Positions 35,694-43,690 of a stretch of 64,000 nt of DNA are shown here, piece by piece. The notes beneath the pieces are model-generated. The model searched no databases and had not been told where the DNA came from. It saw only the letters and a list, made by a program, of their open reading frames with translations. The first letter of the stretch is position 1, and the number at the start of each line of letters is the position of its first letter. Source of the DNA: JASSUD01 sp031963445 (GTDB lineage: Bacteria; Pseudomonadota; Gammaproteobacteria; Burkholderiales; Burkholderiaceae); assembly GCA_031963445.1 (NCBI GenBank), contig JASSUH010000002.1:1-64000 (forward strand). Direction: 5' to 3'. The translations under genes and the position numbers were made by a program.

Positions 35694-36440
35694 TCAATCG
35701 ATCAATTTAAAAACGCGGTCTGTAAAAGCATTCCACACGTCTTTCAAGTCTTTATCTTTTGTGTAATCCCAAACAGGCTTACTTTCATCTAAAGCATCCG
35801 CAACATGTACGCGCTGAGAAAACTCCGCGATGATGTATTTCCCTAATTTCCCTTCAAGCTGCTCCCGCATCTTTTTCTGTCCAGAAGAAGTTTGCAAGAA
35901 CCGATTGATTACTAAGCGAAACATTAATCCAGGGTTAATCTTTGCCGCTCCTTTAAAGCTATTAAGTACCGAGGCCAAACCAGACATCGATAATGCTGCT
36001 GGCTCAACAGGAATCAATACTAGATCTGACCAGAACATTGGCGCCACTTGACGGGGACCGATAGATGGAGGTGTATCGAAGATGATGTAATCAAAAGGCA
36101 AATTACGCACTTTAGTACGCATCGCCTTAGCCTCCTCGAGTATCCCTACCCGATCATGATCCAACACCTCTAAACGAGAATGTCCATGTAAAAGCTTTAT
36201 TCCTTTAGTTTGCGTGTCCGAATACTTTATTTCTTCATTCTTAAACAAAAGCTCAGCACCACCAAGAGATTTTCGGATATCTTTATTATGGGTAAATATT
36301 TGTGATGCATTCCCTTGCGCATCAAAATCCACTAATAAAGCCGTCTTTTCTCTGTCAGCAACTGCAAATGCAAGGTGACAGGCAATCGTAGTTTTTCCTA
36401 CTCCACCTTTTTCATTTACAACCGTAATTAGCTTAGCCAC
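35694..36440 (-). CDS. parA: ParA-type partition ATPase
   Basis: 248 residues. The deviant Walker A KGGVGKTT is at about 11-18, with LLVDFDAQGNAS and the YIIFDTPPSIG box in the usual order. There is no N-terminal HTH, so it is a short (type Ib-like or IncC-like) ParA. It drives plasmid segregation together with the following ParB. The start overlaps the preceding small gene by 13 bases. Confidence 0.94.
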   Translation of the reverse strand: MAKLITVVNEKGGVGKTTIACHLAFAVADREKTALLVDFDAQGNASQIFTHNKDIRKSLGGAELLFKNEEIKYSDTQTKGIKLLHGHSRLEVLDHDRVGILEEAKAMRTKVRNLPFDYIIFDTPPSIGPRQVAPMFWSDLVLIPVEPAALSMSGLASVLNSFKGAAKINPGLMFRLVINRFLQTSSGQKKMREQLEGKLGKYIIAEFSQRVHVADALDESKPVWDYTKDKDLKDVWNAFTDRVFKLID

Positions 36441-36628
36441 TCCTCATACTCCTTTTCAGGTTTAATGGCTTGTATTAGAATTTCCACTATGAGCTTTGGA
36501 ACCGATATCGTCGTTTCACCGCGCTTCATAGTCTCCTTAGCGGATTTGGCGAGTAATATTTCGTAAATATCTCGAGGAACTCGTACAAGTACAGGTTTTT
36601 TTGCGATTCGAGGCACAATCGTCTTCAT
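36428..36628 (-). CDS. Small basic protein, possible ribbon-helix-helix regulator of parAB
   Basis: 66 residues from ATG 36628. The segment KPVLVRVPRDIYEILLAKSA and then SVPKLIVEILIQAI has the strand-helix-helix pattern of MetJ/Arc-type repressors. It overlaps parA by 13 bases and has a 16-bp perfect palindrome just upstream, so autoregulation of the partition operon is likely. Confidence 0.7.
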   Translation of the reverse strand: MKTIVPRIAKKPVLVRVPRDIYEILLAKSAKETMKRGETTISVPKLIVEILIQAIKPEKEYEEWLS

Positions 36629-36636
36629 AAAATAAA

Positions 36637-36652
36637 TGATATTATAATATCA
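36637..36652. promoter_or_regulatory. Palindromic operator within the par operon promoter
   Basis: TGATATTATAATATCA is a perfect 16-bp palindrome, 8 bases upstream of the ATG at 36628. Its minus-strand reading contains the ATTATAATAT core shared with four other upstream regions of the plasmid. Confidence 0.65.
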
Positions 36653-36726
36653 ATAATGTTATAGAGGGGAGTAAATTAAACTTTGATCACTACTAGACAC
36701 AATATAAAGTAAAAACGCTAAAAAAA

Positions 36727-36783
36727 TTCCGCCATCGGAAACAAGTGTCCCTCTTTGCTAACCTATATTTCAGATATCTGAAA
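36727..36783. repeat. Two palindromes upstream of the partition genes, candidate ParB sites
   Basis: TTCCGCCATCGGAA (36727-36740, 5-base arms) and TTTCAGATATCTGAAA (36768-36783, perfect) are each followed by ACAAGT, so the unit is directly repeated. Both resemble the TTTCCGACGTCGGAAA core at 46279. The setting beside parAB suggests centromere-like sites; not proven. Confidence 0.5.
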
Positions 36784-36812
36784 CAAGTTATTATCTTTGC
36801 TGGATTCTAAGG

Positions 36813-37268
36813 TCAACTCTTTTTTAGCGCTACTACTTCTCTCGGCGGATACTTATGCTGAACCCACCAGAAGATTGCTGTATAACAAAAACTTGCCTTT
36901 GATTGGCCACAGACATTAGCCTCATGCGCAACCTGCTTACTAAGTTCAGAGCATACTTCTATATTTACTTGCCTCCAGCTTGTCTGTCCATCCACACCGT
37001 TTTTATGAATCGAGACTGACTTGGGTTTTCGCCAGTGCAAGCCACGCTCCCAAGGCCGTTCCTTGATAAAAAGAGTCAACATGTCCTCAAACATTGCTGT
37101 AAGAGATCTATGAAGGAAGGGTTGAATAGCTTTCAAATAAGTAAAAACATGGTCTGGACAACGTGTCGGCAAAATAACTTTTTTCTCAAAACGAGTAATA
37201 GGGCGACCACGCCTTTTTTTTGGGGGTGTTGGCATATCGACTGATCTAGTTTTTTCTGTATTACTCAT
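36813..37268 (-). CDS. Basic DNA-binding-like protein, 151 residues
   Basis: The N-terminus has a KKRRGRP AT-hook-like stretch. Two later parts (ILPTRCPDHVFTYLKAIQ, and SWRQVNIEVCSELSKQVAHE followed by a helix) have a strand-helix layout that could be RHH-like. It stands alone between the trb terminator (37383-37414) and the partition operon. A relaxosome accessory or transcription regulator would fit, but I do not recognise the family. Confidence 0.6.
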   Translation of the reverse strand: MSNTEKTRSVDMPTPPKKRRGRPITRFEKKVILPTRCPDHVFTYLKAIQPFLHRSLTAMFEDMLTLFIKERPWERGLHWRKPKSVSIHKNGVDGQTSWRQVNIEVCSELSKQVAHEANVCGQSKASFCYTAIFWWVQHKYPPREVVALKKS

Positions 37269-37331
37269 GGGTCAGTTCCATACCTAGGACAATTGCATTA
37301 AAAATAGCTTTGCGCAGAGAATAACAAAATT

Positions 37332-37363
37332 CCGCTATATATAAAAGGAACTTCATATAGCGG
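37332..37363. repeat. 9-bp inverted repeat upstream of the gene at 36813-37268
   Basis: CCGCTATAT and ATATAGCGG are exact arms around 14 bases. It lies about 65 bases upstream of that gene's start and could be its operator or a leader hairpin. Confidence 0.45.
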
Positions 37364-37382
37364 GCTTTCCCTAACTACGGGC

Positions 37383-37414
37383 ACAAAGAAAAGGCTCCGC
37401 TTTTCAGCAGAGCC
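37383..37414 (-). terminator. Terminator of the trb operon
   Basis: Read on the minus strand, GGCTCTGC pairs with GCGGAGCC (one T-G wobble) around TGAAAA and is followed by TTTTCTTTG. It starts 32 bases after the trbI stop. Confidence 0.85.
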
Positions 37415-37446
37415 GACATAATTAAAATTTATTTGTAAGAAGAAGG

Positions 37447-38772
37447 TCAGAGGCCGTACTCACCAGGAAATACGATGTCGCGTGTTACTAAAATATTGAA
37501 CCGATAACCAGGTGCTTGTTTAATAGTTGATTGGATCTGAAGATTGCGCTGAACCATTGTGGTTCCAACCTGACCAAGCTGTTGTCCAAGCGCCCCAGCC
37601 ATCGTTTGACCAGCTGATGGTGCTGCATTCGTTCCGCCCGATTGCTGCGTCTGCGATAACTGGGCACCAGCACTAATAATCGTCATCAAAAGTGCGCTAC
37701 CAAAAATTTTAGTGTAATGGTTATCTACTTTTCCATCAAAACCACCATACCCAGCCTGATCTGCCCCCGGCATACCTTGCAAATTCAAACTACTTCCATC
37801 CTCAAAAATTAGCCTGTTCCATACTAGTAGTAAGCGAGACTGCCCCATCGCTATTTGACTATCGTAAGTTCCACAAGTTTTTGTTCCCTGAGGAATCAAT
37901 AAATACTTTCCCGTACGCGAGTCGTAGACATTTTCTCTCACACGAGCACACACCTGACCAGGAAGATCTGAATTTATTCCGGTTTCCAACACAGCTGGAA
38001 TCATCCACCCGGCCTTAATTTCATATTTTCCAATCGGAAGCTGCTTAACTTCTTTCAAGTAGCTTTTATCAGGTTGATTCTCTGCTTCTTTTAAAAAATT
38101 CTCTTTTCTAATCTGCTTATTCGGATCGTCTTGCTGCTGCATTCCTATTGTGGGCATTCTAGTTTGCCCAGACGGGTTAGCTGCTAACATTGCCTGCGTT
38201 AAACTATTAGGAGCAGATCCCTGGCCAATAGTAGACTCACCAGCTCCATTAAAACTCCCCTCTACCCCAATATCAGCAGTAAGTGCTTGCTCACGCCTTT
38301 GCTCTCTTTCCTGCTTACTTCGTGCTATAGCTTGCTGCTCAATTGTTAATGGCTGAACGCTTGCTGCAGAAACCTGCGGAGCCCCGGACGCCGGCGCAGG
38401 TACTCTGACACCATTAGATGGTATTAGATTAACGCCTGGACTGATAGCATTAGGTGAATTTGGATCGATCGGATTTTCTGTAGACAAACTATGCGAGGCT
38501 TGCCCATCGGAAATTCCCTTAAACACTTCGCCTGGCCTCGATGGCTCCAGAAAAGAACTTTTCTTTCCTTTTACCTGTTCTTGCTTCATAGCAGTCGTTG
38601 AATCAGCTGTGCCATCGATGCTGTAGATTGAAAAAATGATAAGCGCTAAAAGGCCAGAGATAATAATAAGAATCAGCATCTTCGCGCTTTTACTTAAGCG
38701 AGTAACACCAGATACAACTCCTTTGAGTTCTACTGTATCAGGCGATGCGTCAAACAGATTTTTTTCAGTCAC
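37447..38772 (-). CDS. trbI: TrbI/VirB10 channel protein
   Basis: 441 residues. A cytoplasmic N-terminus is followed by one membrane helix (about 31-50) and a Pro/Ser-rich periplasmic linker. The C-terminal VirB10 domain follows (IPAVLETGINSDLPGQ near 262, then YLLIPQGTK and the antenna region). VirB10 spans both membranes and forms the core complex with VirB9 and VirB7. It is the last gene of the trb operon. Confidence 0.93.
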   Translation of the reverse strand: MTEKNLFDASPDTVELKGVVSGVTRLSKSAKMLILIIISGLLALIIFSIYSIDGTADSTTAMKQEQVKGKKSSFLEPSRPGEVFKGISDGQASHSLSTENPIDPNSPNAISPGVNLIPSNGVRVPAPASGAPQVSAASVQPLTIEQQAIARSKQEREQRREQALTADIGVEGSFNGAGESTIGQGSAPNSLTQAMLAANPSGQTRMPTIGMQQQDDPNKQIRKENFLKEAENQPDKSYLKEVKQLPIGKYEIKAGWMIPAVLETGINSDLPGQVCARVRENVYDSRTGKYLLIPQGTKTCGTYDSQIAMGQSRLLLVWNRLIFEDGSSLNLQGMPGADQAGYGGFDGKVDNHYTKIFGSALLMTIISAGAQLSQTQQSGGTNAAPSAGQTMAGALGQQLGQVGTTMVQRNLQIQSTIKQAPGYRFNILVTRDIVFPGEYGL

Positions 38773-38787
38773 GCTAAACCTCGCCGG

Positions 38788-39681
38788 TTACCATATCCAC
38801 CTTTTCTCTTTTTTTTGATACTTAGTCCACGTAATGATTACCTTCGACTGACTTCTTTCGGTTCCCACCACAAGCATGGCCTGATCAAAAAGCTTATCTA
38901 CAATGTAATAAGTACCTTTAATACGGTAATTAACTAACAGTGGCTTATCCTCTTTATCAAGTAGCAAGAGCACGGGGGCCTCATCCGAGCTCATAGATTC
39001 AGGCATTTGTATAAACACGTGGGTCCCATCATTGAAAACACGCGCTGGCTTAAATCGTGACTCGTCTGTACCTTCGACTTTATAACTAAAATCAAGCTTG
39101 TCCACTGAAAGGGATGGCAATTCCGACACAATAAATCGCTCTTTTTCAGATTGTTCTTTCTCAGCCTGCTGGGCTGCTTTCTCCCATTCATCAACGATGT
39201 TTTCTGGATAGTAAAAACCTATTCGGTTCATATAGTCACGTTCGTTTTCACTCGAATGAAGTTTCACATGATAAGTTCGCCTATCAGTATTAATAATTAA
39301 ATTAGTATCCAAACTTGTATCGATTGGTTTCACCACTACATGCGTGACCTTACTATCGCCAGAACCAGACTCAGCCCGAGTAATCTTCCATCTCACTTTA
39401 TCCCCTGTTAATGGCGCGCCCTTTACGATTTCGCCAGGCTCTAGCTCAATGTCACAAGTGCGTAACGGCGCACATGTTAGCTGAGGCATGTATTGCCCAA
39501 AAGGAAAAAGTATTTTCCCATCATCAGACATAATCGGTTTCGCCACGCCAGTTTCTTGCCACTTTTTGGCCTGAGAGAGTGCTGCATCTTCTAACTTCAA
39601 AAATTTCTTATTGCTTCCCGCATGAGCAGCAGCCACTAACACACAGCCAACCATAGCTAGACAACACTTAACTTTATTCAT
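38788..39681 (-). CDS. trbG: TrbG/VirB9 outer-membrane core protein
   Basis: I place the start at ATG 39681 because the next residues (MNKVKCCLAMVGCVLVAAAHA) form a clean signal peptide; an earlier in-frame ATG would bury it. The mature 270-odd residues have the VirB9 layout, with a DTNLIINTDRRTYHVKL strand pair in the middle and a C-terminal KLFDQAMLVVG segment. It forms the outer ring of the channel with VirB10. No VirB7/TrbH lipoprotein gene is found beside it. Confidence 0.88.
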   Translation of the reverse strand: MNKVKCCLAMVGCVLVAAAHAGSNKKFLKLEDAALSQAKKWQETGVAKPIMSDDGKILFPFGQYMPQLTCAPLRTCDIELEPGEIVKGAPLTGDKVRWKITRAESGSGDSKVTHVVVKPIDTSLDTNLIINTDRRTYHVKLHSSENERDYMNRIGFYYPENIVDEWEKAAQQAEKEQSEKERFIVSELPSLSVDKLDFSYKVEGTDESRFKPARVFNDGTHVFIQMPESMSSDEAPVLLLLDKEDKPLLVNYRIKGTYYIVDKLFDQAMLVVGTERSQSKVIITWTKYQKKEKRWIW

Positions 39682-39716
39682 ATTAGAATTACCAAAATCT
39701 TCGGCGGAAAGCATCT

Positions 39717-40418
39717 TTAGATCTGCTTTGACCAACTGAATGAGGACACGAAAAATCCAAGAGGATTACTGTCGATACCTTCCTCGGTATCGAGTGGACT
39801 GATTTCATAGGTCAGCACCGCCTTCCAACGCTCACGATTGATAATATCACCAGCTAAATTTCTCCTGGTTTCTGTCCACTCAACCTGCCAGGTCTTATCT
39901 GAGCCTAAAGGTAGTGCATTTGTTACCTCAGCCGAATAAGTTTCGGTTTGTGCCGTTATAAATGGCTTACGCTCAAAATAAAACTCATCGAGAGAAACTT
40001 TTGCTTTACTGTTATTAGGAATGCGCGCATATACCCATCTCATGATGTGCTTCTGGGCTCGATTATCTCCAACAACAGTACGTGCATTCTCAATAAATTC
40101 GATTATCTGACGACGCAATACGCGCCTAACATCGATCTGTGTCTTTGTGTCGGCTGCCCCAACAGAAATGACATGGCCTATTTTGTCCACTGCAATGGTG
40201 TAAGGAACAAATTTTGGAAGTGTCATGTAGTACCCGTTGAACGCAAACGAAATGACTAACAGACCAAAAGTTAAACGCCAGGCAATTTGCCAATTATGCT
40301 TTTCTACAGCTAAATTCATGTACCGATCATCGTCAGTTTTTTGATGATCTAAAAAAGGTATTTTTCTTCCGTTTTTCTGAGAATTGGCGACTTTTTCAAC
40401 CTGTTTTTTTCTAAGCAT
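39717..40418 (-). CDS. trbF: TrbF/VirB8 inner-membrane assembly protein
   Basis: 233 residues. A cytoplasmic N-terminus precedes one membrane helix (about 48-66: AWRLTFGLLVISFAFNGYYM). The periplasmic NTF2-like domain follows, with RQIIEFIENARTV and YSAEVTNALPLG, ending in W-rich strands. VirB8 is a scaffold of the inner-membrane complex. Confidence 0.9.
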   Translation of the reverse strand: MLRKKQVEKVANSQKNGRKIPFLDHQKTDDDRYMNLAVEKHNWQIAWRLTFGLLVISFAFNGYYMTLPKFVPYTIAVDKIGHVISVGAADTKTQIDVRRVLRRQIIEFIENARTVVGDNRAQKHIMRWVYARIPNNSKAKVSLDEFYFERKPFITAQTETYSAEVTNALPLGSDKTWQVEWTETRRNLAGDIINRERWKAVLTYEISPLDTEEGIDSNPLGFFVSSFSWSKQI

Positions 40419-40441
40419 AGTCTGGCTCTTTACTGAGTGGA

Positions 40442-42091
40442 TTAGTCAGCGGTATGCTTCAAATCAATATTGATCGTCGCGCCAGACGCCATATCCTGCG
40501 GAACGTACCCTTGTAAAGCTTGAATTCTTTCGTGCAAAGGCACTTTATGCACGTTACCATTCTCGCCATTACTAACGTTGCCACCAACCGGGCTTGATAA
40601 TGAAGCAGCTGATGCGTCTCCAAGTCCACTGCTAGATGCCGTAGGCGGCGGAACTGCCTCGCTCGTTGGAACTGCCCCGGTCCCGCCAGTTAATGGTTGA
40701 GTTGAGGCTGTCGGTGCACTGCCTGTAGGCACATTTAAATTACCTGATCCACCATTAGTAGCGGGCGTTTTGCCATTTGCCACTCCGCTGCCACTCGATG
40801 CAGAGGGGGTGGGGCTCGTATTAGACATGCTACCGCCCCTCGTGGATTCGATTCCACTAGCGATTTTCCCACCTGTTGAAGCACCTACTTTTTCAGCAAA
40901 CGTAGACTTACCACCACTTACCGCATTGCCAATACCACTAGACGCGAGCCCTAGCCCATGTTTAGCTACTTCTCCAACAGAGTGCGCTCCAGCATTCAGC
41001 CCTGACAATCCCATATCCAACGCAGCGTTATACCCAGCGCCCAGCGCATTCGCTAGACCAGTTGCACCCGCTGCCGCTTTTGTTCCCCCAGTAGTAGCGG
41101 AACGAGTAGCAGCTCCCGTTGCAGCGGCGGCACCAGCAGCTGCTGCCCCGAGCTGAATTGCTGCCCCGGCCATTGCTCCGGCAGTCAAACTTGGGCTACC
41201 AGACATCATAGAGCTCGCTATCTGAGGAACTTGAATTGCCAAAAAAGCATAAGTTACAGCACTACCCATTGCAGCAAGGCAAGATGCCATGAGATTTTCC
41301 GTATCAAGCACCATGGAATCGAACAGCGTTTGCCCAGATCCTACAATCAAGTAAAGAATCATCAGTTTTAGCCCTGTGCCAACAGCATATTGCAGATATT
41401 TTGTGGCGAAGTCAGTGGTCCATCTGGAACCACCAAAACCCAAAAGAATCACCCCCGCACCCACGGCGATATAGCTCTCTATCAGGGTGACAAGCAGTTG
41501 GGCTGCTACAAACAAAAATGCTAAAAAAACTAAAATCGCAATAAACGTTATAGGAAATACAACTGAAATTACGTCAATCACTCCAAGACCTTTCAGAAGC
41601 ATAAATGCTCCCTTTGCGAGCTCAAACCCTGTTGAAACAATGCCGTCTGGCGTCACCGAAGAAACATTTCCAACAGAAGTCCCGATTTGTCGAAATGAAT
41701 TAATAATCGCAGGAACCCAAGTATCAGAAAGCTTTAATAATCCCCAGAAAAATCCTATGCTAAAAATTTTCTTCGTAAAGCTAGTAATGATTTCGGTAAT
41801 ATCATTTTTTTCTAACACATATATTATTGCCGACCAGCCAAAGTCGACAAGCACCAAGAGCCAAAATAGTACTTCAGCATAAGCACGAATAGCGGTATAC
41901 CAGGTATCTTGCAACGGTTTGAAAGTTGCATCTACACGATCCAAGATATGAATACTAGGCGTCTCAGCATAACTGTTAAATGAGATCCATATAAGGATGA
42001 ACGCTACGATATAAATGGCAATACACTTATAACGATCTCGCAATCCAACCTCTTGTTTAGAGGCAAGCATAGGGCGTAGGAAAGACATCAT
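40442..42091 (-). CDS. trbL: TrbL/VirB6 polytopic membrane protein
   Basis: 549 residues. An N-terminal signal-like segment is followed by five or six hydrophobic helices (about 70-300) and a long Ala/Gly/Ser-rich C-terminal tail. This is the standard TrbL architecture, with the low-complexity tail in the cytoplasm or periplasm. It forms part of the translocation path at the inner membrane. Confidence 0.9.
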   Translation of the reverse strand: MMSFLRPMLASKQEVGLRDRYKCIAIYIVAFILIWISFNSYAETPSIHILDRVDATFKPLQDTWYTAIRAYAEVLFWLLVLVDFGWSAIIYVLEKNDITEIITSFTKKIFSIGFFWGLLKLSDTWVPAIINSFRQIGTSVGNVSSVTPDGIVSTGFELAKGAFMLLKGLGVIDVISVVFPITFIAILVFLAFLFVAAQLLVTLIESYIAVGAGVILLGFGGSRWTTDFATKYLQYAVGTGLKLMILYLIVGSGQTLFDSMVLDTENLMASCLAAMGSAVTYAFLAIQVPQIASSMMSGSPSLTAGAMAGAAIQLGAAAAGAAAATGAATRSATTGGTKAAAGATGLANALGAGYNAALDMGLSGLNAGAHSVGEVAKHGLGLASSGIGNAVSGGKSTFAEKVGASTGGKIASGIESTRGGSMSNTSPTPSASSGSGVANGKTPATNGGSGNLNVPTGSAPTASTQPLTGGTGAVPTSEAVPPPTASSSGLGDASAASLSSPVGGNVSNGENGNVHKVPLHERIQALQGYVPQDMASGATINIDLKHTAD

Positions 42092-42106
42092 CTAATCCCT
42101 TTCAAT

Positions 42107-42850
42107 TTATTTTATCTTTGTGCTGGTAAGCGCGCCAAAGACCTTCTCCGCACCCTGCATTTTGAGATCGTTATTGCTTTGCTGTCCTGCAATATATGAG
42201 TTTTGTGCTTGCATTTGCGCCATTTGAAGCTGACGCAACTTTTGCATCTGCCCTATCATCTGTACACCTACAGTATTGCCAGCTTGCAATGCCTGTAATT
42301 GTCCTTCGGCAGAACTCGATTTATTCATGAGCTCTCTCATCATGCTCTCTTCCGAAGAAAAATTCTCCGAATGCGCAGTCATAAGTGATAGAGAGTTTTT
42401 TACACTATCTAACGTGTTATCAGACCACCCCTGATAAGACCGGAAGAAATCAAGCTTGTTTTCATTCGCGTAGCCAGAATAACCTGGGTGAACTCTGCTG
42501 AATTGAGAATCGATATTAGATAGCGTGTAGGCTATACGTTGACCGTCCACCACAATATTGCGCAGATTACTGAAAACCTGATACATGTTTCTGTCCTGCC
42601 ATAACTGGCCAGCCGCAGTATCAAGCAAATGGCTTGGGGTCATACTTTTTAGGTTAGTCAGCATGGTCTGGTATTGCCCCAATTGCGCAACCGTTTGCTG
42701 AGCCTGCTCGGCATAGGACAATACTAACTGCGAGTTATTGAGAATTTGCGTTATTTCAGTCGCCCCAACTGGCGCTGCTGCGCCTCCAGCAAAGACTTGC
42801 CCTACTGTAGCTATCATCAATACAAGGGCAAGAAGAATTAATTTTTTCAT
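42107..42850 (-). CDS. trbJ: TrbJ/VirB5 minor pilus protein
   Basis: The start ATG 42850 gives a signal peptide (MKKLILLALVLMIATVGQVF, then AGG); ATG 42880 in frame would precede it with polar residues. The mature protein is helical and Gln-rich with a coiled-coil end, as in TrbJ. VirB5 proteins sit at the pilus tip and aid recipient contact. Confidence 0.9.
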   Translation of the reverse strand: MKKLILLALVLMIATVGQVFAGGAAAPVGATEITQILNNSQLVLSYAEQAQQTVAQLGQYQTMLTNLKSMTPSHLLDTAAGQLWQDRNMYQVFSNLRNIVVDGQRIAYTLSNIDSQFSRVHPGYSGYANENKLDFFRSYQGWSDNTLDSVKNSLSLMTAHSENFSSEESMMRELMNKSSSAEGQLQALQAGNTVGVQMIGQMQKLRQLQMAQMQAQNSYIAGQQSNNDLKMQGAEKVFGALTSTKIK

Positions 42851-42861
42851 CCTCACACCAT

Positions 42862-43464
42862 TTATCTTCGAGCTGTACACATATTAATCAGACTCTTATT
42901 CCAATCCAGCACGTATCGATATTTCATGTTGTCAATCATATTTGTTTGCACTAATGTTCTCCGATAGTGATCTGGGTCAACCATTGGGATCTGCCTATCG
43001 GGTAATTTAGCCCTAGCAATTTGATAAGCCTGGAGCATCTGTTGCACTTTTTGCTCAGATTCAACAGTAAGAACACCATAGCCAACATAGAGACGCCAAC
43101 CCTGCTTGTCAGTAAGCCGATCAAGGGGTATAGCCAAAGCCGTATCGTTAAGTCCATCTCTTAGTATTAGATTTGGAGGAAACATCCCTTCTTCCCACAC
43201 ATCCCAATATGAACCATGGTAAAACTCTGCTTTCGTCCGCTCAGGACTATGCGCACCCACATATATCAGCCCAGGAAATCCTTTGTCAGCGGTGTTGATG
43301 AGGAGTTTGAAACGGGCATAGGGGATGTTTCCTTGGCAAAAAGTCGATACCTCAGAAATAGAGATCGTAGCGTTGTCCACTAAATTTAACTGCGCCCCGC
43401 TCGCCAGCCTTGAAAGAACCAAGCTAGATACGAAAGACAAACAAATTACAAACAATCGCATCAT
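42862..43464 (-). CDS. Exported hypothetical protein inserted in the trb operon
   Basis: 200 residues with a signal peptide (about 1-24, cleavage after ASGA). The mature part has Cys near 43 and near the C-terminus, perhaps a disulfide, and no recognised domain. It lies between trbE and trbJ, where Ti-type operons have no gene, and overlaps none. It has AAAGG 4 bases before its start. It may replace a missing TrbK or TrbH function, or act in entry exclusion or channel assembly; that is inference. Confidence 0.7.
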   Translation of the reverse strand: MMRLFVICLSFVSSLVLSRLASGAQLNLVDNATISISEVSTFCQGNIPYARFKLLINTADKGFPGLIYVGAHSPERTKAEFYHGSYWDVWEEGMFPPNLILRDGLNDTALAIPLDRLTDKQGWRLYVGYGVLTVESEQKVQQMLQAYQIARAKLPDRQIPMVDPDHYRRTLVQTNMIDNMKYRYVLDWNKSLINMCTARR

Positions 43465-43472
43465 TAAACCTT

Positions 43473-43640
43473 TTAGCTCATCTTAGGGTGACAAAAAGCG
43501 CTGACAACCGCTCGGATCAACGCCTTAATCGTGTGAAACATCAAGACAAAGAAAAAGCTAACAACTCCACCAATCAACGAAGCTGCAAACGCTAGGATCG
43601 GGCTTACTACAACAGCCAAGATAAGAAAGAGTATCGTCAT
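43473..43640 (-). CDS. Small membrane protein, 55 residues
   Basis: ATG 43640 has AAGGGA 6 bases upstream, and the stop lies 8 bases before the next gene. The product is almost wholly hydrophobic for residues 1-40 (TILFLILAVVVSPILAFAAS, then GGVVSFFFVLMF), with two helices and a short basic tail. It is the first gene after the promoter-like element at 43658. Not recognised; a small channel component or assembly factor is plausible. Confidence 0.7.
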   Translation of the reverse strand: MTILFLILAVVVSPILAFAASLIGGVVSFFFVLMFHTIKALIRAVVSAFCHPKMS

Positions 43641-43657
43641 GATTCATCCCTTATTTC

Positions 43658-43690
43658 ATAATAATTTTATTATATTATAATACTATGATA
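43658..43690 (-). promoter_or_regulatory. Internal promoter-like element between trbE and the 55-residue gene
   Basis: The minus strand reads ATTATAATATAATAAAATT before an ATG, matching the shared ATTRTAATATNAT element. It could drive the second half of the trb cluster separately from trbB-E. Confidence 0.5.

Noticed and set aside
40770..41156. 128-codon plus-strand frame rich in Pro and Ala
   Set aside because: It is the mirror of the low-complexity tail of trbL.
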